DNA of 64,000 nucleotides from Primula veris (Eukaryota > Streptophyta > Magnoliopsida > Ericales > Primulaceae): contig OY821746.1 of assembly GCA_963682055.1 (NCBI GenBank), forward strand, positions 16,233,992-16,297,991, read 5' to 3'. Below are positions 31,403 to 41,810 of the stretch, one piece after another (position 1 is the first letter of the stretch; each line of letters begins with the position of its first letter). Made by a program: the position numbers and the translations under genes. Below the pieces are notes generated by a model. That model saw nothing but the letters and a program-made list of their open reading frames with translations. It was not told where the DNA came from and searched no databases.

Positions 31403-33069
31403 CTAGTGGAATTTCCAAACCTTGACACTTGCTCTTCTTTCCAGTTTGTGTGTCTTTAAAAAATACAACCCTCTAGATTGGGGAGCTTCTCCAATCATCT
31501 TCCAGGTTCTCAAGTCTTGTATCACACACTTGTCAGCATAAAACATTAAGCAACAGTTTGATCTATGTGCTAGTTTGCTTGCTGATATCAAGTTAAAACC
31601 AAAACTTGGGACACAAAGAACATCATAGAGTACTAGACCAGTTAAGAGTTTCACTGATCCTATGTGTGTCACTGAAGCTTTACTGCCATTAGGTAATGCC
31701 ACATATGAGTCAAGTATTTTGTCTACAGTAGTGAGATGATCGACTGTACACACCATGTGATCACTAGCACATGTATCTACTAACCAAGAGCTAACCAATA
31801 CATTACCATTTGTTGAAGAAAAAGCAAATGCACCATCATAATTAAGAAGATTAGAGGAAATACCAGTATTATTCCCTGTGTAAACCATGCTAGAAGAAGC
31901 ATGAATATGATCATTTCCCTCATTTGTTGAAAGCTTATTCTGAAACATGTTGCACATGTGTTGGAATTGGCCTTGAGTAATCTGAGATGTAGAATCAATA
32001 CCAGAATTTATGTTGTTCTCATTAGCTCTATGCAGATAATGTGCACTAGGTGGGTAGTAAAAGACCCATGAAACTTTGATTTTCATCCCGATGGATACCC
32101 ATGAAGTTTTCAACATTTCTCTTTAGTATGTTTGGTACCTCCACAGTAAGTACATTTAAGAAAACCCCTTTGTTTCTGAGGTGCATTATAGCTGAAATTT
32201 GGCCCTTGACTTGGCATTTTATTTTCCTTTTTAGCTGACATAGCTACATTTTCACCAAATGTCTTCATATTAGTACTACCTATCTCTCTTTGGTTCTCTT
32301 CTGTTTTTAAGAGATTAAAAACTTCACTGATGGGTGGCACGGGTTTCATCATCAAGATATGCCCTCTAGTATGAGCATAACTTTCATTTAGTCCCATAAG
32401 AAAGATCATTCTAAACATTATGTGCTCCCTTTCATAAATTCTCTCCACAGACTTGCAACTACAACCAATTATAGCACCACAAGTACAAATTGGTACAGGA
32501 CAAGTTAGATTCAAATCATTCCATATAGTCTCAAGCTTCATAAAGAACTCAGAGATAGATGAATTCCCTTGCTGTAGTGAATACAAATATTGTTGTAGTT
32601 CATAAACTCTCGACTCACTACTTTGTGCAAATCTAACCTCCAATAAAGCCCACATTTTAGCAGCTGTTTCAGTATATAATATGGATTGACTAATTTCAGG
32701 AATTACTGAATTGAGAATCCATGATCGCACCACTAGGTTACACCTAATACAGAGATGGTAAAAAGGATCTGTGGTTACAGGGCAAGGTAAATTGCCTGTG
32801 ACAACCCCTAATTTACATTTAGATCACAATGAAATTTTCATAGCTCTTCTCCAGGTATGGCAATTGTGGCCATTCAATACAGGGTTCACTAAACTACCAC
32901 CAGAGGTATCACCATTAGCAATGTGATATGGTGTAGCAGTAATATCAAAGACCATGTTAGTATTTCCACTATTATGGTGTAAAGGAATTCCAATAGGTGA
33001 ATCATTACCATCATTGTGCGTATATCCAATTGAGACTATTCTACTATCAATTATTCGAAAAATCTCCAA
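31403..33069 (-). pseudogene. outer Copia gag and protease
   Basis: Three pieces: 32824-33069 (Gag N-terminus), 32110-32733 (Gag core and zinc knuckle CTYCGGTKHTKEKC) and 31403-32116 (protease). The protease active site reads VDTCASDHM. Gly is replaced by Cys in the DTG triad, which should inactivate it. The region 31298-31402 keeps remnants of the integrase zinc domain. Confidence 0.82.
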
Positions 33070-33329
33070 ATTCTAGGTCAAATACTGAGATCAGTCCAGA
33101 TAACCAATTAATCGAAATAAAACCCCAATATTCAATTAGAAGTACAATTATCAATCCAAATTTCTCTAAATCAATATATAAGATCGGAAAACCCAGCTAA
33201 AGAACATAATCAAATATCCAATATCCAAATATTCGATTATTGACGAATAATTCCCAAATAAAACTTCAAAAAATAGTTCGCAAAGATCCAGTATAATAGG
33301 TAAGAATCAATTACCTAATTATCGAAGTA

Positions 33330-33639
33330 TATGATAAAATACAAAGTAAATAAAAAAGAGAGGGATGTGTAAAAGTTGTTTTTGTGTATTATTCTCCACA
33401 CTATTAACATTTACAAAGGCTATATTTATAGCCAAGCCTTCTGTAATGATATGGTAAGAAATTACATAAATCAAGGAGAATATATATGTAGTAAAAGCTA
33501 ATTGCTAATGATTGACTTGTTACATATTTTATACACGTTTTCAATATTGCTCATCAATCAAATATGTGCATGCCTTATGTATATCCAATGATTGGTGATC
33601 TGTAAAGATTATGAGGTCATGTTTCTATTTGCTTTAACA
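33330..33639 (-). repeat. 3' LTR of inner Copia
   Basis: On the minus strand it starts TGTTAAAGC and ends TTATCATA, so the terminus is TA where CA is usual. It includes a TATA-like GCTATAAATATAGCC at about 33420. The end of pol overlaps it by about 30 bases. Confidence 0.88.
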
Positions 33640-36113
33640 CCCTCCCGCAATCGCAACGGTAAGGGACGAAGGTTGAGATTGGTAACGAAACGAATAAATC
33701 TGGCAGCTACTAACGGTTTCGTGAGTACGTCAGCAAGTTGATCATGTGTAGAAATGAATCGAACATCCAACAGTTTATTTGCTATGCGATCTCGTACAAA
33801 GTGATAGTCGATTTCGATATGTTTTGTGCGGGCATGAAAGGCTGGATTTGCCGTAAGATACGTCGCACCTATATTGTCACAGAATAGAATCGACGGACTT
33901 GGTGCAGACACTTGCAACTCTTTAAGTAAAGATTGTAACCAAATAAGTTCAGCTGTTGTATTAGATACCGCTCGATATTCAGTCTCGGTTCTAGAACGAG
34001 ACACCGTATGTTGCTTTTTAGAGGACCAAGAGATCAGATTTGTGCCAATAAAAACACAATACCCAGTCGTAGATCGACGATCATCGGAGCATCCTGCCCA
34101 ATCCGCATCTGAAAATGCACGAATATGGAGAGAGGAGTCGCGGCGAATAAAGAGACCATGATCAATTGTTAACTTAAGATAGCGTAAAATCCGTTTCACG
34201 GCTGTCCAATGAGAGACACAAGGGCGATGAAGATATTGACACACTTTATTCACGGAAAATGAAATATTGGGTCGTGTAAGGGAAAGATACTGCAAGGCAC
34301 CTACAATGCTACGATACGTGGTTGGGTCTTCGAAGGGAGGGCTATCAGCAAGGCGAAGTGGTGTAGGGGACATTGTTGAAGAGAGCGGTTTTGCCTCGAG
34401 CATATTGGCACGTTTCAAGAGGTTGTATACATAATGCTGTTGTGAGAGTAATATTCCACAAGGAATATTATGTGTTGTAACCGCCAAAAAATTATAAAGA
34501 GGACCAAGTTCACGTACAGCAAAGGCTATTTTCAAATTAGAGATAAGTGTATCAATCTCGCTAGAAGATGACCCAGTAATAATAATGTCATCTACGTACA
34601 CGAGTACATAAAGACGCGTTTCTTTGTGACATCGAATAAATAATGAACTGTCAGACTTGCTTGCTTGAAACCCCAAGGTTATTAAACGTTGACTAAAACA
34701 AGAGTACCATGCACGCGGTGCCTGTTTCAGGCCATAAAGACAGCGTTGTAACTTGCACACGTGATTAGGAAACATCGCATGTGCGAACCCTGGAGGTTGT
34801 TGCATATATACATCTTCCGTTAAATAACCGTGTAAAAATGCGTTACTAATGTCAAGTTGAGAAGTACGCCAATCTGCAGAAATAGCCAAAGATAGAACCA
34901 AACGAATAGTAATTGGCTTAATAACTGGAGCAAATGTCTCTCCATAATCAATTCCTTCTCTTTGATGGAATCCCTTGGCCACTAAACGGGCCTTGTACCT
35001 GTCAATAGAGCCATCGGGTTTTCGTTTTATTTTATATACCCATTTACAACCTACAATATTATGTGAAGAAGACGGTAGAACAAGTGTCCAGGTGCCATTT
35101 CGTAGTAACGCATTAAACTCTGAGCTCATTCCCTCACGCCAATTTGGATTCTTAACTGCCTCGGTATAACAAGATGGCTCAGTTTCAATGGAATCACACT
35201 TAGTTAGGAATGTACGTGGTAGTGGCCAACGGATCGTTCCATCGGGTAAGGCTTTGGGACATGATATTCGGTTTTGTGCCCGAGTGAGCATCGGATGGGC
35301 TCGAGGGCCTGCCGGAGGTGACGAGCTAGGTTCAGTCGAGACCGGTTGGGGTAGTGGGCTAGGCTCGAATCTTGGTGAGGGAGGTGGGATGTTCATGTCC
35401 GGAGGTGGGCTTAAATTAGTTATAGGCAGAGGTGACATGGATCGTCTTTCATGGGAATTTGGATTGGTGTTGTGGTGTACTGAAGTATTAGGAGGGAGTT
35501 CAGTTGGAGTATGCATGACATGTGTATTTCTACTTGTTGGAATTGGAATAGAAATATTAGGCATGATGGTGTAATGTTGGTCAACACGTGTGTCTTGTTC
35601 TTTAAATGTCAAGGAGTTTTTAGAAAATGGGAAATTCGTTTCATCAAAAGTAACGTGACGAGCAATATATACGCGGCCAGTGCTAGGATCAAGACATCGA
35701 TAACCTCGGTGCGAAATACTATAGCCAAGAAACACATAAGTGGTTGACCTTTGTTGTAATTTATTTTTGTTATAAGGACGTAGTAAGGGCCAACATGCAC
35801 ACCCAAAAACACGTAATATATTATAATCAGGTTGCTTTTGAAAGACTGTTTCATATGGAGTTCTTGATTTTAAAATCGTTGTTGGTAATCGGTTTATTAA
35901 ATGACATGAGGTTCGAATAGCTTCATCCCAAAAGCGTGTTGGAACTGAGCCAGCCCCAAGTAGAGCAAGCCCGGTCTCAACAATATGGCGGTGTTTCCGT
36001 TCTACGACACCATTTTGGTGATGGGTATGTGGACATGTTAAGCGATGATTAATTCCTTGTGTCCGAAGAAAATTATTGAGAGAACGGTATTCCCCACCCC
36101 AATAACTTTGCAC
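33609..36113 (-). pseudogene. inner Copia pol: integrase C-part, reverse transcriptase, RNase H
   Basis: A long 834-codon frame. It begins within the integrase core (NGVVERKHRHIVETG supplies the catalytic Glu). The integrase C-terminal region follows (VFLGYSISHRGYRCLD), then a Pro/Ser-rich linker and reverse transcriptase (CKWVYKIKRKPDGSIDRYKA, VYVDDIIITGSS). RNase H comes last (DADWAGCSDDRRSTTGYC, TKHIEIDYHFVRDRI). This part is fully open. It is severed from upstream pol by breaks at 36114-36142 and 36443-36501, so the element looks defective though young. Confidence 0.9.
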
Positions 36114-36142
36114 TGAAATAATTTTTCTATTTAAAAAACGTT

Positions 36143-36699
36143 CTATATTTTTTTGGAATTGTGTAAAAATATTAGTAACTTCTGATTTTGCAGTGATAGG
36201 ATAAAGCCAAGTAAAGCGACTATATGAATCAACGAAAGAAACATAATATTTATTTCCATTATGAGAAACGCAAGGAGAAGCTCCCCATACATCATACAGA
36301 TTAATTCTAATGGAAATTTGGCTTTTAAATCGGAAGAAGGAAAATGCAATCTATGACTTTTCGCTCGTTGGCACGCTTCACAAAGCGAATAATTTTTATT
36401 TTCTAAAACTGGTAAATTAAACTTTGAAATAATTTGATTCACGATACGAAAAGCAGGGTGTCCTAGTCTATGGTGCCATCTAGTGGTAGTGGCATGCGAA
36501 TCTAAATGCGTAGAAATTGCTTCATTGGCATAATATCTTGGCCACGTATATAGTCCGTCCCTAGTCTTTCCGCGTAGTAAAATATTCCCTGCTTTGAGAT
36601 CCTTGACAAAAAACGAATCAGGTAATAATTCAACGGATACGTTGTTATCACGAGTAAACGGGCTAATAGAAATAAGATTTTTTTTAATGGTAGGAACAT
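36143..36699 (-). pseudogene. inner Copia protease end and integrase N-part (two frames)
   Basis: 36502-36699 encodes the protease end and the start of the zinc domain. 36143-36442 encodes YSLCEACQRAKSHRLHF, the second half of the HHCC motif, and the start of the integrase core in a shifted frame. At least two frameshifts are needed to connect them. Confidence 0.78.
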
Positions 36700-36760
36700 G
36701 TAAAAGGTTATTTAAAGTAAATGAAGAAGTGGGTGTAATGAGTTTAGCAATACCGGTGTT

Positions 36761-38062
36761 TTAGATGGGTAATCCTTGGCCATTTCCGACCCGTACAGTA
36801 TCTGAACCAATGTAATCTTTTGCATACAAATTAAGATTCTCCAAGTCATGAGTCAAATGATGAGTAGATCCGGTGTCAGGATACCATGTGGAATCACTCA
36901 TTGAACCTGAACTAGAGGCAAAGGCATTAAATGGCGATGGTGTAGAGTTGCGGTTTTGAAGTTGTTGTTGTAGACGACGACATTGTTTGGCCGTGTGTCT
37001 AGATTTCGAACAATATTGACAAACAAGATTATTGTAATCAGAGTACCTATTAATAAGTCCGCCACGATAACCTTGTGACCGACCACCGCTTCGACCGCGA
37101 CGAGCACTACCACTGTTGAGATTCTGCCCACGGTTGATGTTGTTGCCTGATGAGGATCCCCACTGATTGTTCGCCGGAGCTTGAGGGTTATGATCATAGC
37201 TAGTAGCATTTGCACTGGGGTTTCCAAGGTCAGGGGCATGTGGGCGTTGTTGTCGGTTTTCGTAGCTACAAAGGTGATGGAATACAGATTCCATAGACAT
37301 AGGTGTGTCTCTTATAGTGAGGGAAGTGACAACTGTGTCATATTCTGGACCGAGTCCAGCTAGGAGATAATCGACAAGGTCACTATCAGTTATAGCATGA
37401 CCAGCTGCAGCGAGTAGGTCACCAAGTTCTTGAACATTCTTGACGTATCTGACCATTGGTGTGTCACCTTTTCGTATAGTGGAAAGGTCACGTTTAAGTT
37501 GGAGGACCCGTGCTTGATTTTGGGAAGAGAAAAAGCGCTCGAAGCGAAGCCAAAGGGAGCGAGACGTTGTTTCATTGATGACATGTGCAAGGATATCCTC
37601 GCTTAGGGACGAGATTAAAGCAGAGAGAATGATTTGATCTTGTTGCTTCCAATGTTGCGTGAGTGTGTCGTATGCGGCAGCAATAGTTGGTGTAATATCA
37701 GCAGGAGAATGTGGGTATGTAGGCATGGAAATGGTCCCATCAATATATCCGAAGAGTTTTTGTCCTCGAAGGTATGGTAGGATTTGAGCTCGCCACAACA
37801 AATAGTTATCTTTGTTGAGTTTTATGGTTAAAACATGGTGAAGGTTGGTGAAAGTTACAGCGTTGGGAGGAGTTGGTAAGGTGGCTGGACTTGATTTGGC
37901 GGAATTTAGCATTGCAAGAAGAGCGGATAAGTTTTCAGCGAGGGAGGTTAAATTAATTTCGGTGGTTGGTATGGACGGGTTAACATCGTCCATGGTGGAG
38001 TTACTGTCTATGGCCATGGAGATCGTAGGATCAGGAAGAATAGGCAAAAAAAAAAAAGACAT
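36761..38062 (-). pseudogene. inner Copia gag and protease start
   Basis: 433 open codons starting 24 bases from the right LTR. The Gag domain holds KLNKDNYLLWRAQILPYLRG and FERFFSSQNQARVLQLKRDL. An Arg/Gly/Asn-rich region follows, then the zinc knuckle CQYCSKSRHTAKQC and the protease motif WYPDTGSTHHLTHD. This is the RE1/RE2-like Copia style. The frame ends at 36761 by a stop within protease. Gag alone could be made. Confidence 0.86.
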
Positions 38063-38085
38063 TTGTCAAAAGGCTCTTGATACCA

Positions 38086-38395
38086 TATGATAAAATACAA
38101 AGTAAATAAAAAAGAGAGTGATGTGTAAAAGTTGTTTTTGTGTATTATTCTCCACACTATTAACATTTACAAAGGCTATATTTATAGCCAAGTCTTCTGT
38201 AATGATATGGTAAGAAATTACATAAATCAAAGAGAATATATATGTAGTAAAAGCTAATTGCTAATGATTGACTTGTTACATATTTTATTCACGTTTTCAA
38301 TATTGCTCATCAATCAAATATGTGCATGCCTTATGTATATCCAATGATTGGTGATCTGGAGAGATTATGAGGTCACATTTCTATTTGCTTTAACA
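38086..38395 (-). repeat. 5' LTR of inner Copia
   Basis: Near-identical to 33330-33639, with scattered substitutions such as those around 38362-38377. It abuts the primer-binding site on its left. Confidence 0.9.
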
Positions 38396-38435
38396 AAGTA
38401 GCTCAGCGGAATAGGCTATCTTCGCTCTGATACCA

Positions 38436-38742
38436 TGATAAATTCGCCATTTCTAGAGAGAGAAAACGTAAAAAAAACTAATTGAGATTTTTATATATTG
38501 ATTAACCGCCTTTCTCAGTACAAATGAAAGTATATATAGAATACGCCAGCTGGCACACATTGATTCGCCAGCTTAGCAACTAACTCTGTAACTAACTATC
38601 TTTTCTAACTGGTCCACTATATTTTAAATAAGCTCAAATTAATACACTATAATATGAAACTGAACATAAAGACTTCACACTAACTATCAGTTAACTCCTT
38701 CACTTAACAAATCATGACACAAACACTCCCTATACTTCAATA
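38436..38742 (-). repeat. 5' LTR of outer Copia
   Basis: 307 bases, homologous to 28269-28559 with a 12-base ACTCTGTAACTA-type insertion near 38583. It is followed by the AAAAC target duplication and then duplicated block copy 2. Confidence 0.88.
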
Positions 38743-39395
38743 AAAACAATTCTGGATTTTTGTTTATATATATTCATTCTCATCTGAAGTAATGTGGAAT
38801 TAGAGTATGTCGATTAATCATGTTTCACTATCAGAAAAGAATTACACTGCATATCTTGTTTGTGGTAAGTTTCATACTTATAGCTCGATAAGTTTTTTTT
38901 TAAAACGTAAAATGATGTTTTTTCTAGCTAATTAAAAAACACTCGCTTCTAATTCAGTTATCACATATAAAAAAATATGTAAACCTAGAAAACAGTAACG
39001 GGAGATGAGTAAAACAAAAATGGTTTGTACCTTTTAAATATAAAATTAAATTAACTAAGAAAATTGTCATAAATTTGATATTCCTTCTAAGGACTTGCTG
39101 TAATAGTTTTGATAGTCGAATTGTTGATGGGCATGAAGAAATAACAATTTCATCCACTTCATTCGCTCAATGTTGCCAATAAAGTGACAAAAACTCAGAA
39201 AGCATAATAAACTCAGCACGTATTTAAAATATATGCATAAGGTTTTGATCAAAGAAACAGTGTAACAATGATACACAATCACCCATATAACAACAAGACC
39301 AAAAAAATGAGATGTTTATTTATATAAAAAGGTCCACAAAATGAATTGGACCACATTGGCACCCCTATAAATCGACTGGCATAACACTCGATCAT

Positions 39396-39456
39396 CTATC
39401 TATACTCCTGAAAGTTAATTAGCGTGACCAGTTTCCTGTGCATGCTCTACAGCTCC
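39396..39456 (-). pseudogene. last exon of OTU1/YOD1-like gene (copy 2, broken)
   Basis: The same acceptor (TTTTTGCAG) and exon as copy 1, reading AVEHAQETGHAN on the minus strand. A 4-base insertion then creates a TAA where copy 1 continues to NFQEYR. No other exon of this gene was seen to the right, so copy 2 is only a tail fragment. Confidence 0.62.
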
Positions 39457-39663
39457 CTGCAAAAATGGCATGGAAAAACACTACCAAAATGAATTATAAC
39501 CATTAAAGCTAAAATCAGTTCAGAAATGTGAAGTTATCGCATCACTACAAGCCTGTTTGGTTGCAACTCGTAAGCCCCTTTTATCAAATCATTTTTTCTT
39601 TTAAACACGGGTCTATTTGGTCAACCAGTTTAATATCAGTGTTTTGGTTTTATGGTTTTAAAT

Positions 39664-39952
39664 AGGTATTTGTGATTAAAAAAATTATGGAATTATTATA
39701 AGTTACAAAAAAATAAGACTATTTTAATTGGGCCTAGTCTATAGTTCTAGGGTTCATGAGTTTTGTATAATCATTTTGGATTCTTCTACATTCGTTTTAT
39801 CCTTTCTTCCTAGTCTATAAATTGGGTCTTCTATGTGTTTGAAAAATCAGATTTGTATGATAAAATATACTTATTATATAAAGATATGAGTTTTCGGTTC
39901 ACTTATGTGTTCTTTTTGTTTTCCGCATTCTTTACTTCATTCTTGTGCTACA
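39664..39952. mobile_element. ~290-bp insertion, possibly solo LTR or MITE
   Basis: This segment is absent from copy 1 of the duplicated block. Near its ends it has TGTGATT and GTGCTACA, so TG...CA ends are possible. It contains CTATAAATTGGG, but no clear target duplication. The class is unresolved. Confidence 0.35.
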
Positions 39953-39966
39953 TAAAAAAATCATGA

Positions 39967-40449
39967 GAAAACGAAATAGCGTTATCGCTATCGTAGCGTT
40001 TTTTCGAGAGAAACGCTAAAAGCGCTAATAGCGTTGCTATATAGCGCTTTGCGGGGTATTTTTTTTTGCCTAAATATGCACTAAACTTTAGAATATATAA
40101 CAAAAAAAAAATGTATAGTTATATTAGATAGTAATAAAAAAAAAATAATAAAAAAAAAATATTGTTGCTGAGTTTCGAACTTGGGTCTGCTGAAAATTAC
40201 AATACTGTCTTAACCATCTGGATTGCAGACGCTTTTATGAAAATTACACAATATATATTAATTATTTAGATCCGCTGTTTTTTTTTAACTCGCTATTTAC
40301 GTTTTTGGTCCAGAATTTCGCGCTTTTTGCGCTTTTGGTCCCCTATAGCGCGATTTTAGCGCAATTCCACCCAAAATCGTGATTTTTCGTTACGTTTTTT
40401 TACCAAAAAAGCGCTATTTCGCGCTATGTAGCGCGAATTTTAAAACAAG
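39967..40449. mobile_element. AGCGCT-rich inverted-repeat element, hAT-like MITE
   Basis: Both ends are rich in TAGCG/GCGCTA modules. The left end (AAATAGCGTTATCGC...GTAGCGTTTTTT) resembles the reverse complement of the right end (GCGCTA...GCGAAATAGCGCTTTTTT). The right outer end, on the minus strand, reads CCTTGTTTTAAAATTCGCGC, similar to hAT termini. No target duplication was confirmed. There is no open frame. Confidence 0.5.
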
Positions 40450-41043
40450 GATGCACATAACCATTTGTAGCCTTGCGGCTTGCAGTTAGTAAGAGTTGTC
40501 AAGTTGACATGTTTGTGAACTTATTAGACAAAAAGAAGTTTCGGTGACGTAAAATGAAAATTAAATTTATAAATGATTTACGACCCGTGATAAATTATGT
40601 AGTTTCTAGACTTCAAAAACACTTCTTATTAAAACAAAGTCCAAGGTTAAAATATAAAACATTTCTTCCTACCTATGTGGCTATGTGGTTTCTAGACTTC
40701 AAAAACACAGAAAAGTATGATAAATAATTATGCCATAGCCAATCCTTTTAAAAGTTTCTGATACGCAGTTCTTACAGATCCAACCCTTTTTATTTATCAC
40801 TGATCTTTTAAAACCATTGAGGTCCACATGCGTATAGTGAGAAATACAAACGATCAGTGACCTTTTTTCTTGTAATTACGAGGAAAGGCTAAAATTAACA
40901 AACTAATTTTAGATACATGGTAAAAAATCAAGGGTGCCGAGTATGTCTTAGAATGTGTTTCAATTCCAAGAAATGGTTAAAGGAATGCAAAAAGACAACC
41001 TAATAGAAAAAGACGTATCTAGTGCAGTTAAAACCATCAGTTT
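40450..41043. other. intergenic stretch, nothing recognised
   Basis: AT-rich DNA with a short direct repeat (GTTTCTAGACTTCAAAAACAC near 40601 and 40689). No gene or transposon end seen. Confidence 0.45.
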
Positions 41044-41062
41044 TTCCAGACGACATGAGACC

Positions 41063-41748
41063 TGGCGAGGGAATGTCAGCATCCCCTCGTCCGGGGCAAT
41101 AACGCCCACAAAGCGGGCCGTCCGGGCCTCATCAACCCAGAACGATGCGACGCCCCGGATTGGGAGGGCCGAGCCGTGCTGAGGCCGGCCCAAAGAAGCG
41201 TGTCGAGTGCGCTTCTTTAATTAATGCTGCTGCTCCCTTGGGGGACCCTCCTGACGTTTCACCGACGTGGCCCAATCACAGGACACCTCCTGTGGGCCCC
41301 GGGAAAGGACAGTACCCTTGTCAGAGTCATAAATGACTCTGACGCCGTTGGATCAACATCTTACAGTACAGTGATCCAAGGGTTAATACGCCTCTGATCA
41401 CACTATAAATACCCCCACTAATACCACTTAAGAGGGGGACACAAAAAGACAGAGAGGAGAGATAAAGCTTAAATAACCCGGACCCCATGAACACTATCTG
41501 TACCACTCGATACAACAACCTGTAACCGGCCCGGTCCCTCATCTTTAATTATATTCCTACTTTCAGTTAGCACCGATACTGACTTAATCGTTGGAGAGGG
41601 AAAACCCGGCAACAACCCCGGGCCTCAGTTCGTTCCTTGTGCAGGCACGTAGACCACCTGACCGCCGGAGCATACCTGACCGCCTCAGAAGATCGGAGCC
41701 AACGCGAAATTGATTAAGTCGAGCTTGGGAAGAAAATCAAGCTCGCCA
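41063..41748 (+). repeat. LTR of left Tat arm
   Basis: Begins TGGCGAGGGAATGTCAGC and ends CTCGCCA, followed by AT and the primer-binding site. It has TATAAATA at about 41404 and a probable start of R shortly after. It contains about 96 bases (roughly 41646-41741) absent from the right LTR. Confidence 0.85.
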
Positions 41749-41750
41749 AT

Positions 41751-41768
41751 TGGCGCCGTCTGTGGGAA
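41751..41768 (+). other. primer-binding site of left Tat arm
   Basis: TGGCGCCGTCTGTGGGA lies two bases after the LTR end. This is the style seen in Tat-lineage Gypsy elements and differs from the initiator-Met tRNA site of the Copia elements in this window. Confidence 0.7.
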
Positions 41769-41810
41769 ACCTAAACGCGTTAGCTTCGACTCCCCGTCCT
41801 TAAAAGAAAC

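Larger units (their letters stand above)
33325..38400 (-). mobile_element. inner Copia retrotransposon nested in the outer one
   Basis: A minus-strand Copia of 5066 bp with 310-bp LTRs at 33330-33639 and 38086-38395 and target duplication AAGTA (33325-33329 and 38396-38400). On the minus strand the primer-binding site TGGTATCAAGAGCC abuts the right LTR. The purine tract GCGGGAGGG abuts the left LTR. The LTRs differ at only about eight or nine positions, so this is the younger insertion. It entered the leader of the outer element, upstream of its gag. Pol is interrupted between 36113 and 36761. Confidence 0.93.
28264..38747 (-). mobile_element. outer Copia retrotransposon carrying a nested Copia
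   Basis: A minus-strand Copia with LTRs at 28269-28559 and 38436-38742 and target duplication AAAAC (28264-28268 and 38743-38747). The primer-binding site TGGTATCAGAGC (minus strand) abuts the right LTR at 38424-38435. A G-rich purine tract abuts the left LTR at 28560-28575. Without the inner element (33330-38395) it would be about 5.4 kb. The LTRs show about two dozen differences and a 12-base indel, so it is older than the inner element. Coding frames are broken. Confidence 0.92.
38743..39970. repeat. duplicated block, copy 2, right part
   Basis: Continues the match to 19943-21460. It lacks the MITE-containing segment present in copy 1 (20217-20592). It carries an extra ~290-bp insertion at 39664-39952 and ends where the AGCGCT-type element begins. 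Confidence 0.86.

Noticed and set aside
40165..40240. tRNA-like or SINE-like promoter (GTTCGAAAC on the minus strand)
   Set aside because: A B-box match is present, but the A box is imperfect, no cloverleaf can be drawn, and it lies within the AGCGCT-type element.
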